From Monilinia fructicola (taxonomy: Eukaryota > Ascomycota > Leotiomycetes > Helotiales > Sclerotiniaceae), in NCBI GenBank assembly GCA_008692225.1, contig VICG01000009.1, positions 1,612,001 through 1,676,000 of the forward strand: a stretch of 64,000 nucleotides of DNA. Direction: 5' to 3'. Under the pieces are notes generated by a model. It was not told the origin of the DNA. It worked only from the letters and a program-made list of their open reading frames with translations, and ran no database searches. Shown one piece after another: positions 25,700 to 37,746 of the stretch (position 1 is the stretch's first letter; every line of letters begins with the position of its first letter). The translations under genes were made by a program, and so were the position numbers.

Positions 25700-26600
25700 A
25701 TTGCCAAAAATAGGTTAGAACGGAAGGGATAAAACGGAAGAAAGAGACAACCTGGAAGAGAGAAGAGAGAGGAGAGAAGCGAGAAGAGAGAAGAGAGAAG
25801 AGAGAAGAGACAAGAGACAAGAGACAAGAGAACGGAACATTTATCCACTCATTCCATCAGCGTTCTTCCTTGGCTACTCTTCATACCTGGTTCTGAAATT
25901 TCACACTTATTCCCATCATTTATCTTATTTTATTTTATTTTATTTTATTATCGATTTATTTATTTTTGATTATTTTATTTATTCTATTATTTTGATTTGT
26001 TTTATTTTATTTTATCTCATTTTATTCAATTATTTTATTATTTTATTCTTTTATTATTTATTTAAATCTTTTATTTTTTTTTTCCCCTTCCCCCTCCTCC
26101 ATTTCTCTCTTTTTCTTTCCTTCTTTCTTTCTTTGCCCAACCCAGTCAGTCAGTCCCGTCTCTTTTTCCAAAGGAAGTGCACGCAGCACCAGCAAGCAAC
26201 CAACATCCGCATCCACATCCACATCCACATCCACATCCACCACATCCACATCCAAGTAAAAAAAGATCAAAGGCCCCTACCATACATAGTGCCATCCATC
26301 ATTCATTCGTCCGCGCAGACCAGGTCCCAAAAGACTCAGATTTGAGATTCTAAAACGACTCTTAAGCCAAACACTCCAATCCGTCTTAAACCCTTCTCCG
26401 TGCCTTCTCTGATCTCAAACTCGAATAAAATATTCATCTACGTCTCTCATTCTTGTCGCAGGTCGCCCGTACATCTACATCTACATCGATTCGAAATATA
26501 AATCAAATAAATAAATAAATAAAAAAATAAATAAATAAATAAAAAGAAAGAAAGAGAGAGCGAACGAACGAACGAACGAACGAACGAACGAACCTTCAAC
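25700..26600. repeat. cluster of microsatellites upstream of STE12
   Basis: Several unrelated simple repeats follow one another: AGAGAAG units (about 25756-25832), TTTTA units (about 25920-26070), CCACAT hexamers (about 26208-26252), AAAT units (about 26505-26545) and an ACGA tetramer run (about 26562-26592). Together with the pyrimidine tract at about 27030-27080 they form the proximal upstream region of STE12. Confidence 0.85.
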
Positions 26601-27029
26601 CCCTCAGCCGCAATCAAATCAAATCAAATCAAAATCAATCAATCAATCAATCTGTCTATCCTTGATTGTGACATTCATCCGAGGGTTTTATCTTCTTTCT
26701 ACTGTACTTTTCTCTCTCCCTCTCCCTCCCTCTCTCCTCTCTTCGACTACCGACCGAAGGAAACGAAATAGAACAAGATTCATCATTTACAACCCAAGGA
26801 AATTTGATATTTGTTTTTAAAACATCTTTCTTCGTTCACTAGAACTCTTTTAATTTCCCTCTAGTTGTGTCTGTCTGTTGATCTTTTCATCCTTTCTCTC
26901 TTGTTAGAACTATTTTACCAAACCGCCATTAAACGGTTTTTATTTATTATTTATTTATTTGTTTCTTCATCCTTCTTCATTCGTTCATCCATCCATTCAT
27001 CCATCCATTCATTCATTTATTATTCCTTG

Positions 27030-27080
27030 CCTCGCTCTCTCTCTCTTCCTCTCTCTCCCTCTCCCTCTCCCTCTCTTCAG
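27030..27080 (+). promoter_or_regulatory. long pyrimidine tract ending in TTCAG: possible 5' leader intron acceptor of STE12
   Basis: A CT-only stretch of about 45 nt, built from CTCT and CCCTCT units, ends in TTCAG at 27076-27080, about 390 nt before the STE12 ATG. This has the form of a strong 3' splice site, so the STE12 leader may be spliced. Alternatively it is a CT-rich core-promoter element, which is common just upstream of transcription starts in filamentous fungi. RNA evidence would be needed to choose. Confidence 0.3.
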
Positions 27081-27472
27081 ATATAAAAACATTTCGAATT
27101 CGACTAGAGTTCTTGCTGGCCTCGAACCCCTCCGAACGTCAACTGTTCCATCTGGCTTTTTCTGTACAGGAGCAGGCCCTCCCATCTAAACACATCCCAA
27201 CGAGACTGATACTGATACTGATACCAATACCAATACCAATTCAGTCTTCCGACACACTCGCTTCATTCATCAACATTCCAAAGGGCACACTCTTGCTACA
27301 TTGACGTCGCTGATTCACCCATCACTCCAAACATTAATCAATATATCCCAAACCTCGACCCATTCTCAATCCTCAGCCTTGTGGCCTCGTCAGTGCTTTA
27401 ATTCCTTATCCGACTCAGTTGATATCTTATCAAGACCAAATCATCCCTGAGTCGTTGTTTCGACTCAATTGA

Positions 27473-29894
27473 ATGGCGCATATGATGTATTCACAACATC
27501 ATGCTGCGATGGCTCCTCCACAAAAACCAGAGACCTTCATGCTGAGCAGTGAAGCACAACAAAGTCTCCCTCAAGATGCTCAAGTAGCACTCCAACAGGT
27601 AGACAACTGTCAGTATAGCAAGCATGTTCACACTCGAGAATCATCTTATTGACCCTTGTGCCAGTAAAATACTTTTTAATATCAGCTCCTGTGGATTGGT
27701 CTCAGGATCAATATATCAGACGGTTTCTCCTCCCGACGGGTGAATATGTTTCTTGTGTCTTATGGTATAGTGAAGCATGTCTTTGATGAGGGTGCATGGG
27801 AACTGATGTCTTGATAGGAACAATCTCTTTCACATTTCCGGTACCGACATTGTACGATGCCTGTCTTTCCGTTTCCAAGCCTTTGGTCGACCAGTCAAGA
27901 ACTCGAAGAAATTCGAAGAGGGTATCTTTTCAGATCTGCGCAACCTGAAGTCGGGCACCGATGCCTCACTCGAAGAACCCAAGAGTGGCTTCTTAGATTT
28001 CCTCTACAAAAACAACTGCATACGAACGCAAAAGAAGCAAAAGGTTTTCTATTGGTACAGCGTACCGCACGACAGGCTGTTTTTGGATGCGCTCGAGCGC
28101 GATTTGAAGAGGGAGAAGATGGGACAGGAGGCGACAACTGTGGCCGTCAATGAGCCAGCTTTGTCTTTTGAATTCGACTCATCACAATCATTGTTCGAGC
28201 AACTCACCAAGGCCCAACAAGCGAACTCCTCATCATTCTCAGCTCAACAACCTTCATACAACCAATCACAATCAACATCCCCAGTGATGCGAGCGATGGA
28301 TTCGATGCCTCCTCCACAAATGATCCCCCAGACCATGGCCATGCCCGAAGAAATGAATCAAATGGCAGCTTATCAACAGATGACGATGCAGCAGCCACAA
28401 ATGCAACCACAGCAACATCATCAACAGCAGATTCAACAGGTTAAGAGAGAGCCAGATTTCAACCGCGTGCAATATAATCAGAATGGCGTCCCCATCGGGC
28501 AAACACATCAGCGACACGCCTCCATGCCTGCATACGGATTGGAGTACTCTCCCGCGCCATCGTTTGTTTCGTCGCACTACGAAGATTACAGTGCTCGTGG
28601 CATCTCATTCGAGCCCATCACTCCACCTCAGCAAGCACTTGGGATGGGAGCGGAGCCCGCCTATATTGCGAACGAAGAAACGGGTCTGTACACAGCCATC
28701 CCAGATCATATGGGTAGTGTCAATGGCCTGCATACGATGATGCAGTTACCCCCATCAAACTTGTCTGGTCCACAGTTCTCGCATGCCACTAGAGGTTATG
28801 GAGCAAACAATGTCTACTCCGTAATTGAGGGATCGCCAACCTACAAGCAAAGAAGGCGCCGTTCTTCAATTCCTCCAGGAGTTGCATCGATCGTTGCTGC
28901 CGCCGCCGCCGCCGGTCAGCATTCTCACCCTGCCCACAGACCATCGGATCTGAGAAGATCGGTCTCGCATTCTGTGGGACCGGTGGCTGAAGGCGACGAG
29001 TCCGGAGAGAACTCCCCACCTGGGCTCACATATAGCAACCAAATCCCCCACCAGATGATCAACCATAAAGAACTCGTTGATTTCTCGCGACATGGGACTC
29101 CGCTCTCCACTGTCGAGGATTCGCCTCACCTGAATCCCATGTCACTGCAACAATCAGACTTTCAGTTGAGCAATGACGATCTCTCAGGTGATAGTCCACT
29201 TGATCATTCCCCTCAGCGGAGACACATGCAAGGACCTGGTGGCGCTGTCCGTAGAGCACGAAGCGCCACGATGATGGAACTTGGTCCTTACCCCCAAAAA
29301 TCACATTCATGCCCAATCCCAACTTGTGGTCGTTTGTTCAAGCGTTTAGAACATCTCAAACGGTATGTTCCATATTTTCATTCTTCATCATTTCATTTGT
29401 CCGGCTGTAGATCAAGCCGCTGACTTACCCCCCTTCCAGACATGTGAGAACCCATACACAAGAAAGACCCTACATCTGCCCACACTGCAGCAAAGCATTC
29501 TCCCGCTCAGACAACCTAGCACAGTATGTTAAACATTTGATTTTCAATCCCAACCATGCCGCAACACAGCACAGCCTTTTTCGCCCGAGTTGATCAGGAG
29601 TATTTCGAACATGAACTAACAGCTTTTCAATAGACCATCGTCGTACACACGATCGTGGCGATGGATCTGAAGGCGCCTATGGTAGCTACAGTGGTGAAGA
29701 AGAAGATTTTCGAGGGTGAAGATCACCTTGGTTCCCTCGAGGACGCTTCCCCTAATTCCGAAAATGGCTTTCTCCCGTCCGGCATGACATCCAATTTCCA
29801 TGGCATGCCTATTTCCATGGGAATGATGAATTCTGGTATGGCTGCCCCCAGTCAGCTTATCAATGCACATCAACTCATGCAACAACCGATATAG
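27473..29894 (+). CDS. STE12: Ste12-family transcription factor (STE domain plus two C2H2 zinc fingers)
   Basis: Nuclear transcription factor acting downstream of the Fus3/Kss1-type MAP kinase; in plant-pathogenic ascomycetes the family controls penetration and sexual development. Exons 27473-27608, 27665-27764, 27818-29362, 29440-29523 and 29634-29894. The homeodomain-like STE domain spans exons 1-3 ([17 protein letters not shown], then [19 protein letters not shown]). The middle is Gln, Met and Pro-rich and disordered. The C-terminus has two C2H2 fingers, [19 protein letters not shown] and [17 protein letters not shown], a hallmark of filamentous-fungal Ste12 that yeast Ste12 lacks. The last exon needs two one-base corrections, an extra base at 29634-29636 and an extra T at 29707-29710. 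With them the protein is 707 residues. An alternative acceptor could remove the first problem but not the second. Family call is very firm; the exact C-terminus is less so. Confidence 0.95.
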
Positions 29895-32800
29895 AGTTAA
29901 CGCCAAACTTGGCATTGTTGGAATGAAAGCTTTCCGATTTCACTTTCGCCACTTAGTCTACTTTGACACATTCTACAATTACATTTGTATATGAAACCTT
30001 TAGTCTCTATTTTTCTCTTTTTCTGTCGCTGCACACAACTTTTCGAGTCCTGTATGCTAGACGTGTTGTTGGCTCGCTCCAAAGTTTTTCTATTTGTGTC
30101 TGTCTACTTTTAGTTTTTATTTGGTACGGCTCTTCTATAGGCGCTAAGGGCCTGTCGTGTTGGCTGGGGCTGCTTGGGATTATTTTGATGATCATGATGG
30201 ATTTCTTTTATGAAGCTCTCAAAACCCTCATCATTTTGTGTGGGTCGTTCGGACAATTGGGAAAATGGGGTGTCTATAAGGGAAAGAAGGAACAGAAATT
30301 TCTGGAATTGGGTGGAGCAGGATGGCAATGGCAGGCAATGGCAGGGTGGTGGATATCTTGTGTATTTTGTCCTGTCTTGCCACTGGTTGATTGACTAGTG
30401 TGCTCTCTGCCTCTTTTGAATGAGATAGATTGAGTGCCTAGACTGGGACTGGTTTTGTTTGCGATGCGATTTCTTTTTCGTGGGGTTTCGCTAGGCCGGC
30501 TAGGGGTTTGTGTAGCTGCTTCCGAATGTCTGTGAATTGCACAGACCGAGGATGGAATCAGAAGGCTGGATGAAAGTGCTTCGAGGAATGAGATGAGGAT
30601 GGAGATGAGAGATGACTCTCCTTGTGTACAATCATAAATGTTTTCGTATGCTTCTCGTGTTTTCATCTGGAGTGAGCGGTGTTGGGTCCTTGAGATGAGA
30701 TGAGTGGATCTGAAGATAAGATCTATTGAGTGAGAGGTGAAGAATCATAGACTGACTGCATTATACCAAACTTTGTTTTCATGCACCTTGAAGTGAAGTC
30801 AAAGAACCCAAAGTGAATAAATAAATGATGTATGTAAAGCTCGACATCCCGAGACGCATCTATCTCATCTCGGATGTGTTTCTAGAGGGAGATGAAGATG
30901 TTGAAGGAAAGATAGGTAGGTAGGTGAGGATTGGCCATCTTAATATCCTCCTCATCAGCGAGCGATGATTGATGGTGGCAAAAGTAAAGTGCTAGAGTCG
31001 AATGGATCTTGAGATAATTAATCAGTATTTGATCGTTCCATCAATCACCCATTCATTCATTTGGATGGACTATCTATCTATCTATCTATCTTCTATCTTT
31101 TGTATTATTATTTTTCGTTTTTGGGGGGTTTTTTAGGGGGTTTCTGGCTACGAGGACTTGGATATCGATTGATTGACTAGACTCCTCAACCGGTTCGGTT
31201 CGGTTCGACGGGGGTGTTATCGAAAGTGTACGGAGGAGGAAACCATGGCGGGTCATGCCGTCACGAAAGCGGAAGTATGGCCGAATGATGGTCTCGCAAG
31301 CGCTCCTCTCATCCACACCATGCACCTCCTCAAGCGGAATCCCACATCACAATCTCTCCAACTGTCGAGCGGTCCCAAAAGCAACATCCAGACCTGTTCG
31401 GGAAAGACGCAAAATGCTACCCGTTTCGTGTGCGCTGGCCTCGGTCAGGAAACCGGGGACTTGGGACGCAGCGGAGATCTGAAGAGGGCCTCGCCGCTCA
31501 GAGTGTGATTTGCGTGGTATTTTTGGATCTCGGGACAATGCTTGTTTCTCCGCTGAGTGTAACTTGGCCGGGTCCATGAGGCGGGTGCTCCAACGGTTTT
31601 GCGTCAGCTTACCCGTGGTTGACGCTTTAGCGATGGCCCCTCCCGTGTACCATGTATATGATTGTAATTCTAGACTCGTCCTTTTTGTTTTGATAGGATC
31701 GAGGTCTTTCGAGTTCATTGCCAACATCTCGATTATCATGGTCTATCCTCGTCTACCTGCCCACCCCTATCCTATCCTACCGTATTTAGGATTGCTATTT
31801 ACTTCTTTCCATCATCAATGTCGTGTGTTAGGCCTCTGCTATACGGTTTATTGCTGATCTGTCTAAGAACTACAAGGAAGTGATCGGCTCCAGGAAGCCA
31901 TACATAGCATCATGTTGTAGCGTAGAATATGAACCTGGAAAATCCAGACAGTATAGATGACAAGGGGACAGATCTAGAGATGGCTTGAAGCTGGAAACTA
32001 ATTTTCCCCTTGTGGCGTAACTAATGCTCTAATTATTCGGCTTTAGCAATCCGCATCTATTTCCTTTCCGTAAATACTGGGTCAAGGATAAACACTCCTG
32101 TGCAAGACCATCTACATACCGCACGAAGTCAATCACCCAACAGCAGGATCGGCGGCAGGGTTCTAGCTATACACCATTTCCCATCGGGAATTTCGACGTC
32201 CGGAGCACGCGGCTAGATGGGCCGGTATGGGCATATAGAAGAGAATCCGATTGCCACCTGGAAATCCGCGAGGATGGTTTCCCGCGGCTGGAAAACTCCA
32301 GACGGCAAGAATCTTCAGCGCCAACATCGGTCTTACCACCACCACCTCTCTGATAGCGAGAACTGCAAGGATCTCCCACCCATGGGCACCGATGGCAACG
32401 CTGGCGTTGGAGTCTCAGCGCCAGCGATGCGGCATGGCGGCGAAGCAACCGGCGACCACGCAGCGTCGAACTCGTACTGTCCTGTAATCTCTGATGCTCA
32501 GGTCATTTCTCCCATGGGGATTGTGTTGGGTTCGGAGTTTTTTTATACATGCCACCATCGGGGCGAGAGGTCTTCAGCCCAACGGGATGCGAACACTACG
32601 AGCAAGAGTCTCGCATTCCCTTGATATGTCTCGACCCGATCACAGTTGTTGGGATCGGGCATGCGACGGTATATATATAAGAAGCCCCGGATTGATTGGC
32701 ACTTCTCGGCTCAAAGGACGCACCAAGCGAGACTTCTTGACTTGGAGCCGAGATCTCCGACGCATTCATTTCCCGCTCTTTTGATCTTCGTTGCCGAGCG

Positions 32801-35225
32801 CGGGTCGACGCAATTTCTAATGGCGGGTTGGTGTTAGAAGTGAATGGCAGTATGAGTACAAGCACGTCTTCAACATGGGCGAATCAATATTTTCCTGCAA
32901 CGAGAGTTAGCAGCTGTCTGGGTTTTGACAGCAATGATTAATATCTAGGGGTTGCATACAATTTTTCTGCATCTATCCCCGTCCTTAGTCGGTATATCTC
33001 ATGACTTACCTAGGTATTCATAAGTTCCTTGTCCTGGGTTGGTGCCAGATAGAGTAGCTTAATTGGCTTCAGGTGAATCCCTTATTCATTGTCTATACTT
33101 GCTTGGTTACGATCTAGAGCTACGAAGCGAGCTTTATTTGGTTCTAAGTTACTGGCTATACGCTAAGATACGCTCTAGCATAGTACGGCTCACAAGATCC
33201 GTAGTCTAACCTCCGCATCATCAGTAAACCTCTTGACTTTCGGGGAAAGCACCCTCATCAACTTGTCATTTCATACGACTTGGAACTAAGAAGAATAGTG
33301 GACCTTTGCAATATCTTTATGGAATATCCGAGTCGACTTATGATGAGAGATTGGCCCATCCGAGTAGAAAAACCAGGTACGTACAGCAGATAGATCTAGG
33401 ATAAAAGATTCATGAATTCGGCTCTTAGCACGAACAACAAGAAAACAAGAGAGCCGCAGTGGTAGAACACGAGGTGTGATTACAGCTGTACCTGGACCGG
33501 GATGTCTTGGGGTACTTGTAGCTCTGGAATGAAGCTCGAGCTGATGGTTCATGCTGATCTGCACAAACGACCGACAAGCGAGAAGTTCGAAAGAATAGTG
33601 ACAATAGACATGGGGATGATGAATATGGCAACGTAAATACTAATGATGAGAAGCCGAATCTTTCTACAGTCATGTTGATGTACATTACGCACTAATATCA
33701 CAAATCACACATCACACATCATAAACCCAAGCTCCATTAACCAGATGGAAAGTTACGGATGTTAAGAGTATAGCAAACCCGAGTCATTCTCCGGGTGTGT
33801 TAAGAGTGTGTTGCTTGTATTGATATGAAGTTCATAGCGGTGGGCTTATATACGCATACATACTGCTCGAGACGCTGGGTGGGAGCTCTATGGAGCGAAA
33901 GCTTGGACCGTGAATAGTATTTCAGCAACAAGTAGGAGGCATTCAGCCACCGCAGCAACCGTGTGAAAAAGTAATTTTATCAAGATCTAACGTATAACAT
34001 CCGGGATCGAGTCATTGACCGCAAATAATAGTGATAAGAATCATCTCGGCGTGCCACTGAAATCAGAATACGATAGTATATGAATTCATCAAGATATAGG
34101 TGGAAAACTCCACCATATTTTCCACTGCAGATAACCGGGACTTTAGAGGACGGAACATTGTCATTACGACAATATGGTTTTTTGGTATACTTCCAGCTAG
34201 ACCTAGTATATGGAGGCAAATGACAAGATAAGAGCGGTTCAAGTTCGACGAGATTATTGTCGACCAGTGAAGACGGATTGGATATGGATACACTGATAAT
34301 AAATGAATCGTCACAATAAATGGCTACTAATAGCCGTGTCCAGCCTTTTCATCGATCGTGCATCTAACATTTTCATAGCGCAAGAAGTATAGTAATTACA
34401 AACCAAGGTCGAGATACACCATTGTAAATACAACAGCCTCACTTGAATCAAACAGAAGGACGAATAAGCACCTTTGACCCACCATGGTTACTCACAGAAA
34501 GATTCTTCTTGAACCTCTATATATACTGATCGTCGACAAATACGTTCTCCGAAAGACCCGGGATGAGATACAGAAGACCAATCATTGGTAAGTGAAAGTT
34601 CCTCCGAGATTCGAGGGACTCAACGAAGAGGAAAAGGGGTGGATTGGATTTGAGTAACATAATGCAATGAGCTAGCGACAGTAGGTATCTGCTCGAACTA
34701 TATAGATATGGATATAAGCAGAAGCACAACAGTCCACAAAGGCATCGCGGTGGAAAGTCGCTGCGATAAAGCAGTCAATGTAAGTATTAGAAAAAGGAAA
34801 CTCGTCCTCCCACTTTTCGATTGGCTCTTCGGGAACAGTGTAGATTATTTTTGAACTTTCGATTGTGCTTCTACGGACGACGAGCGATGTAGGATGAAAG
34901 TAGCCACATGATCTGGCAATGTATGCGTAAAATCGAGTACGTACGGAGGAACAAGAGGGTCGCTATACTCCAAAGATATATGAACCACGGACGCACCGCG
35001 ATCAAAGTTGAACTTTCAACTCTCGTTCTTTGGACTTTAATTGATACGACCAAAACTATGATTGGATACTACTCCAATCTCTGCATAGTAAGGGGCTTCG
35101 CTTCTATCCCACCACTCTCGAGGATTCGAATCATATCACGTCAACATCTACGCTGAGACCAAATCAAATGGGCACAAATGTATACTTTGATATATCCCCT
35201 ATATACTAACCGCCAAGCTAACTTT
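29895..35225. other. intergenic, no supported gene
   Basis: About 5.3 kb. The first few hundred bases are the likely 3' UTR of STE12. A relatively GC-rich patch at about 31.1-32.85 kb contains open frames on both strands. One minus-strand frame, 31739-31086, is open but for a single TGA; this length is within chance for a GC-rich patch and shows no domain. A TATATATAA box occurs at about 32673. Nothing recognisable is seen from 32.9 to 35.2 kb. Confidence 0.55.
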
Positions 35226-36550
35226 TCAAGTACCAAAGCATTTCTCATAGCCCACCATGGTAAATCTATACCTAACATCATTATTATGCAACCTCGTCAG
35301 CGCCGTCTTCAGCCCCTCCTCCCCAATCTCAATCGTCTCCACCCAACTCTTGATGCCCTTCTCAACAGCCAGATCAAGCATGGCCAAAACCTCTTTTCTA
35401 CTACCCAAATGACTCCCTCCGATGAGCACGCCATTTTTCAAAAGTTGAAAATTATCAATGGTTTGACCCTCGCCTTCGGGGAGCCCAACGGAGACCCAGC
35501 GTCCGTGAACATCTAGAAGCTCGAGATATTCAGAGAGGTTGAAGCCCGAGGAGGAAGAAGCCGTGTTAACTATCAGGTCAAAGGTCATGATGTGTTCTTT
35601 GTTCCACTCCTTATCGGCGGTAGCAAGGAAACCGTCGGCGCCTAGCTTTTGCGCATCGGCTTCTTTTGCATGAGTTCTATTTTGTGAGAGAAAATCAGTC
35701 AATCTCTCAGCAAACACCATCTCGAAGGGGGATCAACCCGCAAGCCCATCGACATACCTCGAGATAACCCAAGTCTCGGCACCCAGCGCCTTGGCAAACA
35801 TAACCCCAAAATGGCCGATCCCGCCCAACCCCACGATGCCGACCTTCTTCCCGGGACCCGCCCCGTTTCTCACCAACGGACTGTAAGCCGTCAGGCCCGC
35901 GCACAACATCGGAGCCGCCTGTTCGGTCTTCAACGCCTCCGGGATGGGGAAAACCCAATGTTCATGCGTTCTCACGTGGCTCGCATACCCACCTTGCGAG
36001 ACGATGCCGGTCTCGGGCCAGACGGCCCCATAGGTGTCGAGCTGATGGCGACAGTACGTTTCGTTGTCATTCTTGCACTGTCGGCATTGGAGACAGGAGT
36101 ACGATTGGGCGCCGACGCCAACGCGCTGTCCGGCTTTGATGAGGGTCACTTTGGGGCCGACGCGGAGGGCCTCGCCTACAATTTCTGCGAGCGGTTTAGC
36201 GTGTCTTCTTCATTTTCTCCCGGCTGATTTTGGGCGCGGATTATTCTCGTCGCGTCGAAAAGTCAAATCGATATGCGAATTGACGAACGAGAGAGGGGGG
36301 GGGGAAGGGGGGAAGTAGGAAAGAAGAGCACGGGGGAAACCATACCGTGCCCCACACAAAGCGGAAACTTCTGTTCACCCCACCCTCCACTAACGGTATG
36401 CAAATCACTGGCGCAAACACCGCACGCCAAGATTTTGATATCGACATCATGGTCGCCAAACGGCTTGGGGGCATATTCATTCTTGTGGAAGTCGTGCCAT
36501 TTTGCCGGATCTTCGATCTGGAAGCCGGTGAAGGTTTCGGGGTACACCAT
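35226..36550 (-). CDS. NADP-dependent zinc alcohol dehydrogenase, cinnamyl alcohol dehydrogenase/ADH6 type
   Basis: Medium-chain dehydrogenase that interconverts medium-chain or aromatic aldehydes and alcohols with NADP(H); cytosolic. Exons 36550-36346, 36184-35758 and 35676-35226 give 360 residues, the usual length. The catalytic zinc site is visible as GVCASDLH (Cys46, Asp49, His51) and GHE (His68-Glu69). The structural zinc loop carries four cysteines in SCLQCRQCKNDNETYC. The Rossmann motif is GLGGIGHFG, and WVISR at the end of the second strand, with Ser rather than Asp, is typical of NADP preference. I chose the ATG at 36550 because it gives the canonical MVYPETFTGFQI start. Another frame runs upstream but has a low-complexity Pro/Ser composition. 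The physiological substrate cannot be told from sequence. Confidence 0.93.
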
Positions 36551-37746
36551 GCTGTCGGTATCCTGAGATCGTGCGCGGGCGTGGTCCGCGGTGCGGGAGC
36601 AGGAGAGGGGCAGGGAGGGATGGGGATATATATTGAGCTTCTAGATCTGGATCTCGGAACCGTGGGAGGCGCGGGCCGACAACGCGAGCAGTGAGTGGTG
36701 TGAGGAAACGGAAGCAGCGAAGAAAGCGCGAGAGAAGGAAGGGAGAGTGGCAGAGGATTGTTCAACAATAAATACCCGATCATCCACCCGCCAACTGGTT
36801 TCCCATTCCCCCTCCCCCCCCATCATGCGTTCAGGGGAGGGCATGCGTGCCCCATTTAATCAACACCACATCCACCCCACTCGATGGCGGGGTTCCCATC
36901 CCATCAAATAGATGCTCTGCATTCTTTCCCGGGGTCATTTTCGTGGGAGTGATATTTTATCCGTCATCTGCGAGGTTTCGTTTGATACGTAGATCACACT
37001 GCGGCGGCTTATTTTTCCACCAGTTAGATTGCGGAATTGGAGGTTTGGGATTGGAGATCCAGTATTTGCGCGAGGGTCTAACACAGATGGCAGATAATTA
37101 CTACACCCTGTTCCTGCGATATACTCCTCTCAGTATTCAGAATTCAAGTAGAAAATTCTACGACTTTCGAAATATGCAACAGCTGATCTCAACATTTCCT
37201 ATTTCCTACAAATCACCTATGTCTCATCTAAAATGTGCAATTTAAATCTAGTTATTGTACGATTTAAAGTGTAGAACATTGAGTCTCATGGCCGCCAAAA
37301 AGGGAAATTTACAACTTGCTTTTGGATTCCCAGTTGCTCTATCTAGATATCTACTGTACTCTTACAACATCAATTAAAAGAAAAGTGAGCCCTCATATGA
37401 TTTCCCCAGTCCCTTGAAAGTATCGCCCGCCCAGCGTGGTGCACATCAGTCGCAAGAGTCCCTCCATGTAATCACCAAAAAACACAAAAGCCAAAGCCAA
37501 AGCCAAAGCCAATCAATTTCCACAAAGCATATCAAGCCTGCGCCATATAAACTCCTTCGTCAAAGCATCATGCATTAAAGACTTTCCCCCAATAAACCCG
37601 CCCATAACTCCATAACCTCCCCACAGAAATTGTCGGGCCTAGTCATAGAGAACTCCTAGACTAATAACACATCCACATCAAATCAAAGCTTATATCATAC
37701 AATTCGCGCAGTTCTCAACAATCATGATCCATCAAGCAAGCCCAGA
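36551..37746. other. intergenic between alcohol dehydrogenase and NTO1
   Basis: The promoter side of the dehydrogenase faces the 3' side of NTO1. No gene is seen. A short AAGCCA hexamer run lies at about 37490-37513. Confidence 0.6.

Larger units (their letters stand above)
11219..27472. other. gene desert upstream of STE12
   Basis: About 16 kb without a convincing gene, in addition to the gene-poor stretch to its left. The longest ATG-initiated frame (12599-13015, +, 138 codons) and others of 85-115 codons are within what chance allows here and have no recognisable domains. The right-hand part (about 24.2-27.4 kb) becomes very rich in microsatellites and pyrimidine tracts and probably contains the STE12 promoter and leader. 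No transposase, reverse transcriptase, long terminal repeat or tRNA was seen. Confidence 0.6.

Noticed and set aside
31190..31210. GGTTCGGTTCGGTTCGAC resembling a tRNA B box
   Set aside because: It is a short tandem repeat of GGTTC; no matching A box or acceptor stem was found around it.
31086..31739. Minus-strand frame of 217 codons with a single internal TGA, raising the idea of stop-codon readthrough
   Set aside because: About one such frame is expected in the window, more in a GC-rich patch. The TGA lacks the CTA context of known fungal readthrough, and no domain is seen.
32163..32865. GC-rich patch with overlapping frames on both strands and a TATATATAA box
   Set aside because: All frames are short, no one frame is favoured, and no homology is recognised.
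36241..36783. 180-codon minus-strand frame overlapping the dehydrogenase start
   Set aside because: It is a shadow frame with a Pro/Ser low-complexity composition; the dehydrogenase frame has catalytic motifs.
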